Below, piece after piece: positions 17,011 through 24,181 of a stretch of DNA of 62,193 bases. Below the pieces are notes generated by a model. The model was not told the origin of the DNA. It made no database searches and worked only from the letters and a program-made list of their open reading frames with translations. The position numbers and the translations under genes are program-made. How positions within the stretch are numbered: the first letter of the stretch is position 1; each line of letters begins with the position of its first letter. Source of the stretch: Pseudomonas sp. H3(2019). GTDB taxonomy: Bacteria > Pseudomonadota > Gammaproteobacteria > Pseudomonadales > Pseudomonadaceae. The DNA lies in assembly GCF_007713465.1 (NCBI RefSeq), contig NZ_VMSG01000033.1:1-62193 (forward strand), written 5' to 3'.

Positions 17011-17907
17011 ATGGCTATCAACTTCGACTTGAATGACTTGCAGGCTTTTCGCGCCGTGGTCGAGCAGGGCAGCTTTCGCAAGGCCGCCGACGCGGTGCGC
17101 ATCTCCCAGCCGGCGCTGAGTCGACGGATTGAAAAGCTCGAAGACGCGCTGGGGGTCAAACTGTTTGAGCGCACCACTCGTCGCGTTAGCCTGACTCAGG
17201 CGGGGCGTGCGTTTGCGCCGAGTGTCGACCGATTGCTGAATGACCTGGATGTGGCGTTGCTGGGGATCAGCGACGTGGCGTCGACCCGTTTGGGCTACGT
17301 TACCGTGGCCTGCGTGCCTTCGGCGGCCTACTACTTCATGCCGCAGGTGGTCGCCCAATACCATCAGCGATTTCCGCGAATCAAGGTCAAGGTGCTCGAC
17401 TCCAGCGCTCATGACGTATTGAGTGCGGTGGTCAATGGCGAGGCGGATTTCGGCTTGAGTTTCATGGGCACGCTGGAGGCCGAGGTCGAGTTCGAACCGC
17501 TGGTGCAGGAGCGCTATGTGGTCGCTTGCCGGCGTGATCACGCCTTGGCCAACCGCACCAGTGTGAGCTGGAGCGAGCTCTATCAGCAGGATTACATTTC
17601 CCTCGACAAGACGTCGGGTAATCGTTTTTTGCTGGATCAGGCGTTGAGCGGGATTGTGCCGGCGCGTCAGAGCATCTGCGAAACCCGACACGTCACCACC
17701 ATGATCGGTCTGGTTGAAGCCGGGCTGGGGATTGCTGCGGTGCCGTTGATGGCCATGCCCGGCAGTGACCACCCGATTCTGACTCACGTACCGCTGACTG
17801 ATCCGCAAGTGATGCGCAGCGTCGGCCTGCTCAAGCGCCGGGGGCGGACGCTGACGCCTGCGGCGTTGGAGCTGGAACGGCTGATTATGAGTTGCTGGGC
17901 GAGCTGA
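17011..17907 (+). CDS. LysR-family transcriptional regulator
   Basis: LysR regulator of 298 residues. The helix-turn-helix is at about 5-65 (NDLQAFRAVVEQGSFRKAADAVRIS) and the effector-binding domain from about 90. The ATG at 17011 has GGTGAG 8 bases upstream; a GTG at 17002 is an alternative. It is divergent from the antiporter gene. No other obvious target is adjacent because a gene-poor stretch follows. The citrate-type transporter operon 2.3 kb downstream is a possible former partner, which is speculation. Confidence 0.85.
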   Translation: MAINFDLNDLQAFRAVVEQGSFRKAADAVRISQPALSRRIEKLEDALGVKLFERTTRRVSLTQAGRAFAPSVDRLLNDLDVALLGISDVASTRLGYVTVACVPSAAYYFMPQVVAQYHQRFPRIKVKVLDSSAHDVLSAVVNGEADFGLSFMGTLEAEVEFEPLVQERYVVACRRDHALANRTSVSWSELYQQDYISLDKTSGNRFLLDQALSGIVPARQSICETRHVTTMIGLVEAGLGIAAVPLMAMPGSDHPILTHVPLTDPQVMRSVGLLKRRGRTLTPAALELERLIMSCWAS

Positions 17908-18397
17908 TATGCCTAGAGAAAGCGTTCGTAGGTGAACGTAGGTTGGCATAGCTGGAGGCCCCGTAATACGTGGTGCTAAGCGTAATTTTGAGAAGGTTTC
18001 TCAAGCTGAGTACTGTTCCGTGGTGGTACCGATTTTGCAGCCTTTGAGTTTCGCAATTCGCCCCGCAGTGAATTCTTCGCCCACGATCTTCTGTAGTGCC
18101 CCCGGGCTAATTCTCTCGCAGCTCCAAACCACGTTCCATTCACAGATCGAGAAGCAAAACGCGGCTTGGCCTAAGGCATGCGTATAGTTTGACTTTAAAG
18201 GTTGGCGATTACGGTGACCTTTCATGTGCGCTAGATCCGTGCTGTCTAGGATCAGAATTAGGCCGCGCCCGCAGAGTTGGCGAGGCTGGTCAATGTGGCA
18301 TTACACATTTCCGACTGCACCTGGCCTGCGTTACAGCCGCCACCCATCATTTAGCAGTGATTTTGGCGGCATCTAACCTACGTTAGGAGTTACCAGT
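17908..18397. other. gene-poor, lower-GC stretch ending in a structured leader
   Basis: No confident gene. A 74-residue minus-strand frame (18001-18225) lacks a ribosome binding site and any recognised domain, and may be a gene fragment. The right end (18331-18397) looks like a 5' leader: hairpin GCCGCCA/TGGCGGC (18336-18342 with 18364-18370), a small stem CTAAC/GTTAG (18373-18386) reaching the AGGAG site, then ATG at 18398. Confidence 0.4.
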
Positions 18398-18525
18398 ATG
18401 TTCAAAGTAACCTCCAATCCGCCGGCAAGGTCCAACGCTAAGATCATCGATCAACGCGCTGTTGATCGACTGTTGTCCCATATGATTTTGGGTCAGAGAC
18501 GGCACCGAGAAATCGTGCCAGGGCT
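18398..18525 (+). pseudogene. remnant of a small DUF3077/DUF6124-type gene
   Basis: The frame begins MFKVTSNPP with AGGAG 8 bases before ATG. MFKVTPNPP is the hallmark start of a family of about 110-130-residue Pseudomonas proteins (DUF3077/DUF6124). Only the start and a loosely similar DQRAVDRLLSH segment fit. The frame then runs antisense through the next gene, so the C-terminal part appears lost. Family assignment is from memory of the N-terminal motif. It is alternatively a short genuine gene of unknown function. Confidence 0.4.
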
Positions 18526-18768
18526 TCAGTCCCCCTCCGTGAACCGCCGCCGCGTCAGGAAAAGCACCACGCCCAGCGGCACGGCCAGCAGTGCTAGCAG
18601 CTCCAGGTCAAAGCCCAGCACCTGCTGCTCACCAACCTTGAAGATGCTGACCAAGCCCGTTGCCAGCAGCGCCAAACCCAGCCACTTGCGCAGCGGGTAT
18701 GGTTTCAGAAACTGAACGAGGATCGCGCCCAGCACCAGAAGGACGACAGTTTGCATGATGTAGGGCAT
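18526..18768 (-). CDS. small membrane protein of unknown function
   Basis: 80 residues with two or three hydrophobic segments (about 5-22, 27-43 and 52-71), separated by short charged loops (KPYPLRKW, KVGEQQ) and ending in RRRFTEGD. It has no recognised family motif. It is 10 bases downstream of the 170-residue gene on the same strand, so the two likely form a transcription unit. The positive-inside rule would put the Arg-rich C-terminus in the cytoplasm. Probably an inner-membrane accessory protein; role unknown. Confidence 0.6.
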   Translation of the reverse strand: MPYIMQTVVLLVLGAILVQFLKPYPLRKWLGLALLATGLVSIFKVGEQQVLGFDLELLALLAVPLGVVLFLTRRRFTEGD

Positions 18769-18778
18769 GTGCAGTTCC

Positions 18779-19291
18779 TCAGACCTTGATGACCAGCGTC
18801 ACGACAGAGCGCTGTGGGCCAATCCCGCCATGGACCTCTCCCTCGATGCTGACCAGTACGTCACCTGCATGCAGGTTCGGCAGGGCCCCTTTGAGGTACC
18901 AGTTGACACCTGTCGTCACGACTGCACCTGAAGCCCAGCCAATGAGCGGCCCGCCCAACGCACCTACCCTCCCGGCAACGCCACCTGAGGCCGCAGCAAT
19001 TCCCTTGGCGACGTTGCCGCGCATGGTGCTGATAGCATCGGCCTGCTGCCGGGTGAGGGGATTGGAAATGCAGACTGTCAGCAGGCATGGCAGGTTTCGA
19101 GCCTGCATTCGGTCGTACATGTCGACGACCATGCTGTTGACTTGGTAATGGGCGCGTTTCGCTTCGCCAAAGTGCAGCTCGCGCAGGCGACCTCGGTCGC
19201 TTTCCATGAGGGTGATTTGAGACAGATTGAAGACGATCCCTTCCTCGGACCTGTACTGCGTGGTCTTCTCGAACTTCATGCGCGTATCCAT
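18779..19291 (-). CDS. hypothetical protein with glycine/alanine-rich hydrophobic region
   Basis: 170 residues, unknown. The N-terminal ~85 residues are soluble and charged (FEKTTQYRSEEG, LRELHFGEAKRAHY). Residues about 90-128 are Gly/Ala-rich and hydrophobic (GIAAASGGVAGRVGALGGPLIGWASGAVV), like a membrane-inserting glycine zipper. The C-terminal ~35 residues are predicted beta. Two starts are possible: 19291, or MKFEK at 19279, which has a GGAT element about 8 bases upstream. It pairs with the small membrane protein downstream. The layout resembles membrane-active or envelope proteins but I recognise no family. Confidence 0.65.
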   Translation of the reverse strand: MDTRMKFEKTTQYRSEEGIVFNLSQITLMESDRGRLRELHFGEAKRAHYQVNSMVVDMYDRMQARNLPCLLTVCISNPLTRQQADAISTMRGNVAKGIAAASGGVAGRVGALGGPLIGWASGAVVTTGVNWYLKGALPNLHAGDVLVSIEGEVHGGIGPQRSVVTLVIKV

Positions 19292-19400
19292 TCGTGCAAA
19301 AAGACGATGATTTTCTACAAGCGGTGACTACGATGCAAACGGTCTTTGAAATGAAGGTCAAACCGGCCTCAGCCTAGATCGGCTGAGGCCGGCGCCGGGC

Positions 19401-20177
19401 TTACTGGCTGACCGAGTCCAGTCCGGTCGCCATGACCTCTGGCTGGGCGGCCGGGGAGGCGAGGTAGTCGAGCAAGGCTTTGGCTTGCACCGGATGTTGC
19501 GCGCCAACCGGGATGCCAGCGGCGAAGCGTGTCACTGACTGCACGGATTCCGGAATCTTGCCGACGAAGGTCACGCCGGGCACCGGGAGCAATTCACTGA
19601 CCTGCTGGAAACCCAGCTGGTAGTCACCTGTGGCAACCACAGAAGCCACCGGGATTTTCGGCACCATGGTCGATTTGGCTTTGAGCTGCGGCTCGATACC
19701 CAGGCGCTTGAACAGCTGATCCTGTATGTACACGCCACTGGCGCTGTCGGAATAGGCCACGGATTTGGCATTGAGCAATGTCGCCTTCAGCCCCTCGACC
19801 GAGCTGATGTCCGGCTTCGCCGCACCCTCGCGCACCACCAGACCAATTCGCGAATCGGCCAGTTCAACCCGTGATCCGGGCAAGACCTTGCCTTGCTTGA
19901 TCAACTCATCCAGAGCGTAACCGACCATGATCACCACATCGGCGTGCTCGCCACGGGCCAACCGGTTGGGGATCGCCTCAGGCGCCTTGCCCATCGACGG
20001 GCCGAGCGCCGTATCGAGCGTGTTGCCGGTGGCGGCGGCGAACTTCGGACCAAGCACTTTATAGGCGGCCGTGAAGCCGCCGGAGGTCATCACGTGCAGT
20101 TCTTCAGCCTGGGCAGTGCTACTCAGGCCCAGGGCGCCGATCAGGGTCAGCGCCGCGAGCTTCAGTAATGTCTTCAT
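19401..20177 (-). CDS. periplasmic substrate-binding protein, ModA-like
   Basis: 258 residues with an N-terminal signal peptide (MKTLLKLAALTLIGALGLSS, cleavage probably after TAQA) and a type II periplasmic-binding fold. Blocks such as LHVMTSGGFTAAYKVLGPKF, ADVVIMVGYALDELIKQG and SVAYSDSASGVYIQDQLFKRLGI match the molybdate-binding (ModA) superfamily. No ABC permease or ATPase is nearby. Instead it follows the citrate-type MHS transporter by 21 bases, so it may bind an organic acid and not molybdate. Role is inferred from context only. Confidence 0.75.
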   Translation of the reverse strand: MKTLLKLAALTLIGALGLSSTAQAEELHVMTSGGFTAAYKVLGPKFAAATGNTLDTALGPSMGKAPEAIPNRLARGEHADVVIMVGYALDELIKQGKVLPGSRVELADSRIGLVVREGAAKPDISSVEGLKATLLNAKSVAYSDSASGVYIQDQLFKRLGIEPQLKAKSTMVPKIPVASVVATGDYQLGFQQVSELLPVPGVTFVGKIPESVQSVTRFAAGIPVGAQHPVQAKALLDYLASPAAQPEVMATGLDSVSQ

Positions 20178-20198
20178 CGATACCTCTCTGTCAGGGGC

Positions 20199-21503
20199 TT
20201 ATTGCCCGGTGGCTTGTAGACGGCCGGTCGAGCGCCGGTACAGGTAAAGCGTTGCGCACAATGCACACAATGCGGCGAAACTCATCCAGTAACCCGGGGA
20301 GGCCTTGTCGCCTGTGTACTGAATCAAGAAGGTCGAAATCGCCGGAGTGAAGCCGCCGAATACCGCGGTCGCCAAGCTGTAGGCCAGGGAGAAACCGGCC
20401 ACACGGACTTCCACCGGCATGATTTCGGTCAGCGCTGCAACCATTGCGCCGTTGTACAAACCGTAGATGAACGACAACCACAGCAGCACCAGCAGCATGT
20501 TGATGAAGCTCGGCGCCTGGACCAGGTACGACAACGCCGGATAGGCCGTGGCCAGCGTCAGCAAGGTCATGGCCAGCAACACCGGGCGCCGACCGATGCG
20601 GTCCGAGAGCGCGCCACCCACTGGCAGCCAGCAGAAGTTCGACACGCCGACCAGCAAGGTCACCAGCAACGCATCGGCCGTGCTCAGGTGCAGCACGGTT
20701 TTGCCGAAGGTTGGTGCGTACACGGTGATCAGGTAAAACGCGGTGGTGGTCAGTGCCACCATCAGCATCCCGGCGATCACGATCTGCCAGTTCTGCAGCA
20801 GAGTACCGAACACCTGACGCATGGTGGGGCGGTGACGGCGCGCGGCGAACTCTGCGGTTTCTTCAAGATTGCGCCGCAGCAGGAAAATGAACGGCACGAT
20901 CATGCAGCCGACGAAAAACGGAATGCGCCAGCCCCAGTCGGCAATCACTGTCGCCGGCATCCATTGGTTCAGCGCATAGCCCAGTGCGGCGGCCATGACG
21001 ATTGCCACTTGCTGGCTGGCCGACTGCCAACTGGTGAAAAAACCCTTGCGGCCCGGCGTGGCGATTTCCGCCAGGTACACCGACACGCCGCCCAATTCCG
21101 CACCAGCGGAGAAGCCTTGAAGCAGACGGCCGATCAACACCAGCGCCGGGGCAAACAGGCCGATGGTCTCGTAGCCGGGCACCAGCACAATCAGAATCGT
21201 GCCGCTGGCCATGATCGACAGGGTGACGATCAACCCTTTTCGGCGGCCGACATCATCGATGTAGGCACCGAGAATCACTGCGCCCAACGGCCGCATCAAG
21301 AAGCCTGCGCCAAACACCGCGAAGGTCATCATCAACGAGGCGAATTCGCTGCTGGCAGGGAAGAACGCCGCCGCAATATAGGTGGCGTAGAAACCGAAGA
21401 GGAAGAAGTCGAACTGTTCCAGGAAATTGCCCGAGGTGACCCGGAAAATCGCACTGGCCTTGCTGCGAGCGGATGTCGCTGGCGGATGGGTTGTAGCCTG
21501 CAT
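20199..21503 (-). CDS. MFS transporter of the citrate/tricarballylate MHS type
   Basis: 434 residues and about 12 membrane helices. MHS signatures: FLEQFDFFLFGFYATYIA, GAYIDDVGRRKGL in the loop between helices 2 and 3, and GFSAGAELGGVSVYLAEIA. The size and motifs fit CitA/TcuC proteins, which take up citrate or tricarballylate with protons. The gene forms a probable two-gene operon with the ModA-like binding protein 21 bases downstream. TcuA/TcuB oxidation genes are not present, so citrate or a related acid is more likely than tricarballylate catabolism. Confidence 0.8.
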   Translation of the reverse strand: MQATTHPPATSARSKASAIFRVTSGNFLEQFDFFLFGFYATYIAAAFFPASSEFASLMMTFAVFGAGFLMRPLGAVILGAYIDDVGRRKGLIVTLSIMASGTILIVLVPGYETIGLFAPALVLIGRLLQGFSAGAELGGVSVYLAEIATPGRKGFFTSWQSASQQVAIVMAAALGYALNQWMPATVIADWGWRIPFFVGCMIVPFIFLLRRNLEETAEFAARRHRPTMRQVFGTLLQNWQIVIAGMLMVALTTTAFYLITVYAPTFGKTVLHLSTADALLVTLLVGVSNFCWLPVGGALSDRIGRRPVLLAMTLLTLATAYPALSYLVQAPSFINMLLVLLWLSFIYGLYNGAMVAALTEIMPVEVRVAGFSLAYSLATAVFGGFTPAISTFLIQYTGDKASPGYWMSFAALCALCATLYLYRRSTGRLQATGQ

Positions 21504-21745
21504 GTTGTGTCTCCCGCGCTTTTTATGACATGCGCAACGTGGCGCATGGATCTTATTAGGGCGGGATACTGGGGCAGGTCGATCGATATGATAAGTGCAT
21601 ATTTAGCATCTATTGATGCGTGTGGATTATCACTGCGGTGAGATCAATCGCAGAATCATCGCTACAGTGAAGTGTGAGCGTTTCGAATGACCGGACGCAA
21701 TCGCGGTCCCAGAGCAGGTGCCACCAATTCACAGGAGCAATACCG

Positions 21746-22054
21746 ATGCTGCATCAAAGAAATCTGGCTGCCATGGCGCTGCTTGCGAGTCTTGTCGTTA
21801 TCTGCCCAGTGGTCCTGGCTGCCGATACCCTGCAAACCATCGTCCAGGCAGCGCCTGTCAACGCCCGCAACCTGCACGTCGGCGACCGAGCACCGGACGT
21901 CTACACACGCAGTGAAAAAGCCCTGGTCGACTGGAAAAAACGCGGGTTGAACACCCCGCAAAGCCAGAGCCAGTGGGTGCAAGTCAACGACAAGTACATG
22001 CTGGTGCATACCGGCAACGGGCAGGTTCTGGCGGTCATGCCGATTGAGCGTTGA
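21746..22054 (+). CDS. RcnB-like periplasmic protein
   Basis: 102 residues with a signal peptide (MLHQRNLAAMALLASLVVIC, cleavage likely after VLAA). The mature part is short, with GDRAPDVY and a C-terminal YMLVHTGNGQVLAVMP that fits the RcnB family. RcnB tunes nickel and cobalt export in E. coli from the periplasm. ATG at 21746 has AGGAG 8 bases upstream. The RcnR/DmeR repressor and DmeF exporter genes downstream on the same strand support a nickel/cobalt role. Confidence 0.7.
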   Translation: MLHQRNLAAMALLASLVVICPVVLAADTLQTIVQAAPVNARNLHVGDRAPDVYTRSEKALVDWKKRGLNTPQSQSQWVQVNDKYMLVHTGNGQVLAVMPIER

Positions 22055-22154
22055 GTCATCATCCGCAACAGCATCTCCAACAGGATTGCCCAGCAGCGCG
22101 AAATCTGAGAAAACGCGGGCCATGTTTAGGGTCATCGTGAACGAGAGAGCAGTA

Positions 22155-22493
22155 ATGAACGAAGAATTGCAGGTCATCGACCTTGAAGTGGGCGACGGAA
22201 AAGCGGCCGTTAAAGGTGCCTTGATTACCACCCAGTACCGCGGTTTTCTGGAGGACGGTACGCCGTTCGATTCTTCCTGGGAGCGCGGCAAACCCTTTCA
22301 ATGCGTGATCGGTACCGGCCGAGTGATCAAGGGCTGGGATCAGGGCTTGATGGGCATGAAGGTCGGCGGCAAGCGCAAGTTGCTGGTGCCGGCGCACTTG
22401 GCGTATGGCGAGCGCTCGATGGGCGCTATCCCGCCTGATTCCAACCTGATTTTCGAGATTGAATTGCTCGAAGTGCTGACGCGCGACGACTGA
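22155..22493 (+). CDS. FKBP-type peptidyl-prolyl cis-trans isomerase
   Basis: 112 residues, a single FKBP domain. Visible blocks: YRGFLEDGTPFDSSWERGKPF, VIKGWDQGLMGMKVGGKRKL, and IPPDSNLIFEIELLEV. It catalyses proline isomerisation during protein folding. No signal peptide, so cytoplasmic. The start MNEELQV at 22155 is chosen by family fit, with a GAGAG element upstream; the frame is open to 22044. It sits between RcnB-like and DmeR genes. Some FKBPs (SlyD) bind nickel, but this one lacks the His-rich tail. Confidence 0.88.
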   Translation: MNEELQVIDLEVGDGKAAVKGALITTQYRGFLEDGTPFDSSWERGKPFQCVIGTGRVIKGWDQGLMGMKVGGKRKLLVPAHLAYGERSMGAIPPDSNLIFEIELLEVLTRDD

Positions 22494-22567
22494 CCGTTGC
22501 TGACCATTGGGTGAATACAGGGTTGCCAATGGTGACGTGATCGACGACTATCCTTTCCGTAGATAGG

Positions 22568-22580
22568 TATAGGGGGTATG
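22568..22580 (+). promoter_or_regulatory. putative RcnR/DmeR operator
   Basis: TATAGGGGGTATG: a G5 tract flanked by ATA/TAT, like the G/C-tract operators of RcnR and DmeR. It overlaps the ribosome binding site of the repressor gene, so binding would block its own expression and that of dmeF. Confidence 0.5.
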
Positions 22581-22583
22581 GGT

Positions 22584-22859
22584 ATGTCGCACATTCACGA
22601 ACACAAAGACGATCTGCTGAAGCGGGTTCGTCGTATTGCCGGCCAGGTTCAAGCCGTCGAGCGGGCATTGGAGTCGGAAGCCGACTGCGCCAAAACCCTG
22701 CATCTGGTCGCGGCGATTCGTGGCGCGGTCAACGGTCTGATGGATCAGTTCATCGAGGCCCACGCCCGTGAACACGTGGCCAGCCCCGAGCTCAGCGATC
22801 AAGAACGCGCCGAAGGCCTTGAAGACTTGCTGCAAGCCATTCGTCGTTACTCAAATTGA
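22584..22859 (+). CDS. dmeR: nickel/cobalt-responsive repressor, RcnR/DmeR (CsoR/FrmR family)
   Basis: 91-residue all-helical repressor that releases DNA on binding Ni or Co. With the start at 22584 (AGGGGG 7 bases upstream), the residues His3, Cys35, His60 and His64 fall exactly at the metal ligand positions of E. coli RcnR. This supports both the start and the function. The stop is 14 bases before the dmeF start, so the two are cotranscribed. A G-tract operator-like site overlaps its ribosome binding site. Confidence 0.88.
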   Translation: MSHIHEHKDDLLKRVRRIAGQVQAVERALESEADCAKTLHLVAAIRGAVNGLMDQFIEAHAREHVASPELSDQERAEGLEDLLQAIRRYSN

Positions 22860-22873
22860 AGGTCATGCACCCC

Positions 22874-23812
22874 ATGAGCAGTTCACCTCAGGTTTCAGGT
22901 TATTCCCACGATCACATGTTCCTGGGCGCCACCCACGATGAGAATGCCAAGCGTACATTGTGGGTCGTCGCGCTGACGTTCGTCATGATGGTGGGCGAGA
23001 TCGCCGCCGGTTACATCACCGGTTCCATGGCGCTGTTGGCGGACGGTTTTCATATGGCCACCCACGTCGGTGCGCTGGGCATTACCGCAATTGCCTACGG
23101 GTTTGCCAGACGCAACGCCGGTAATGCGCGCTACAGCTTTGGTACGGGCAAAGTAGGGGATCTGGCGGGCTTCGCCTCGGCCATGGTGCTGGGGCTGGTC
23201 TCGATCGTCATTGCCGCAGAGTCCATCATGCGGCTGTTTCAACCGACTACCGTAGCCTTCACCGAAGCGACATTGATCGCGGTGGTGGGTTTGGCCGTGA
23301 ACATCGTCAGTGCACTTTTACTGGCCGGCAACTCTGCGCATCATGACCACGGTCACGGTCACGGTCACGGTCACGATCACGATCATGGCCATCATCACGA
23401 CAACAATCTGCGTTCGGCTTATGTTCATGTGCTGGCGGATGCGATGACCTCCGTGCTGGCAATTGCTGCGTTGTTGGCCGGTCGCTATCTGGGCTGGGTC
23501 TGGCTGGACCCGGTGATGGGTATCGTCGGCGCGATCGTGATCGCCAATTGGGCCTATGGCTTGATGCGAGACAGCGCCGCAGTGCTGCTGGACACGACCG
23601 ATGAACACGTCGCCGCCGAAGTTCGTGAGCTGCTTGAGTCGACAGGCGATGTCAGCATCACCGACCTGCATGTCTGGCGCGTCGGCCCACAGGCCCGGGC
23701 AGCGATTGTCAGCGTCGTGACCTCGGCAGCCGTCACGGCCGATGCCATCCGCGAACGACTGGCACCGGTCCATGAGCTGTCACACCTGACGATTGAATAT
23801 CGCAACGCTTGA
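22874..23812 (+). CDS. dmeF: cation diffusion facilitator DmeF, Co/Ni exporter
   Basis: About 312 residues, inner-membrane antiporter that expels divalent metal ions. It has six predicted helices, with metal-site motifs HMATH (helix II; HxxxH in place of HxxxD as typical of Co/Ni types) and HVLADAMTSV (helix V). Between helices IV and V is a His-rich loop (about residues 157-175, alternating His with Gly or Asp) typical of CDF exporters. The C-terminal cytoplasmic domain is ferredoxin-like. Starts at 22865 or 22874 are both possible. A 9-bp hairpin (23829-23855) follows. Confidence 0.88.
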   Translation: MSSSPQVSGYSHDHMFLGATHDENAKRTLWVVALTFVMMVGEIAAGYITGSMALLADGFHMATHVGALGITAIAYGFARRNAGNARYSFGTGKVGDLAGFASAMVLGLVSIVIAAESIMRLFQPTTVAFTEATLIAVVGLAVNIVSALLLAGNSAHHDHGHGHGHGHDHDHGHHHDNNLRSAYVHVLADAMTSVLAIAALLAGRYLGWVWLDPVMGIVGAIVIANWAYGLMRDSAAVLLDTTDEHVAAEVRELLESTGDVSITDLHVWRVGPQARAAIVSVVTSAAVTADAIRERLAPVHELSHLTIEYRNA

Positions 23813-23828
23813 GGACACTGCTATGGGC

Positions 23829-23855
23829 ATTTACCTGGCAGTACGTCAGGTAAAT
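23829..23855. terminator. hairpin between convergent dmeF and immunity gene
   Basis: ATTTACCTG/CAGGTAAAT, perfect 9-bp arms with a 9-base loop. It overlaps the stop codon of the minus-strand immunity gene. No strong T-run, so the terminator role is tentative. Confidence 0.4.
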
Positions 23856-24181
23856 AACTCGATGTCTTCAAGTGTGTCCGAGATGACAGGTTCAAGAGAG
23901 GGGAATCGCGCCTTCGCACGCTCAAAGGCCGCGAGTACTTTCTCTATCTCCAGTTGACCGTGTCGGCGTGCCACATGACCTAGGGCTGTGATGGCCGCTG
24001 ATGCAACATTTTCATTCTCACTGTTCAGATAGTGCAGGCAAGTGTTCTGAGCCCACGCTCCATCTGGCTCGTTAAGACCGATAGAGATCAGGGCGGCGAT
24101 GACATCCGTTTCCTTTCCTTCAGCAAGAAGAGTGCTCGCTTTGTCATGGTTCATCGATGGATCTTGATAGAGCAGGCTCAC
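23846..24181 (-). CDS. HEAT-repeat-like putative immunity protein
   Basis: 111 residues, predicted all-helical. The blocks DVIAALISIGLN, AQNTCLHYLNSENENVASAAITALGHVARRHGQL and SDTLEDIELF match a small HEAT-like family often found next to Rhs and pyocin toxin ends, where it is taken as the cognate immunity protein. The GTG start at 24181 overlaps the toxin stop (GTGA) and has GGGAGT about 7 bases upstream, so the pair is translationally coupled. The ATG at 24154 has no ribosome binding site. The protective role is inferred from position. Confidence 0.7.
   Translation of the reverse strand: MSLLYQDPSMNHDKASTLLAEGKETDVIAALISIGLNEPDGAWAQNTCLHYLNSENENVASAAITALGHVARRHGQLEIEKVLAAFERAKARFPSLEPVISDTLEDIELFT

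Noticed and set aside
18861..19361. 166-codon alternative frame overlapping the 170-residue hypothetical gene
   Set aside because: Arg/His/Ser-rich out-of-frame translation; the 18779-19291 frame has ordered hydrophobic and polar blocks and a matched downstream partner.
23338..23402. short tandem repeat of GGTCAC resembling a repeat array
   Set aside because: It encodes the His/Gly-rich metal loop of DmeF, so it is not a CRISPR or satellite array.
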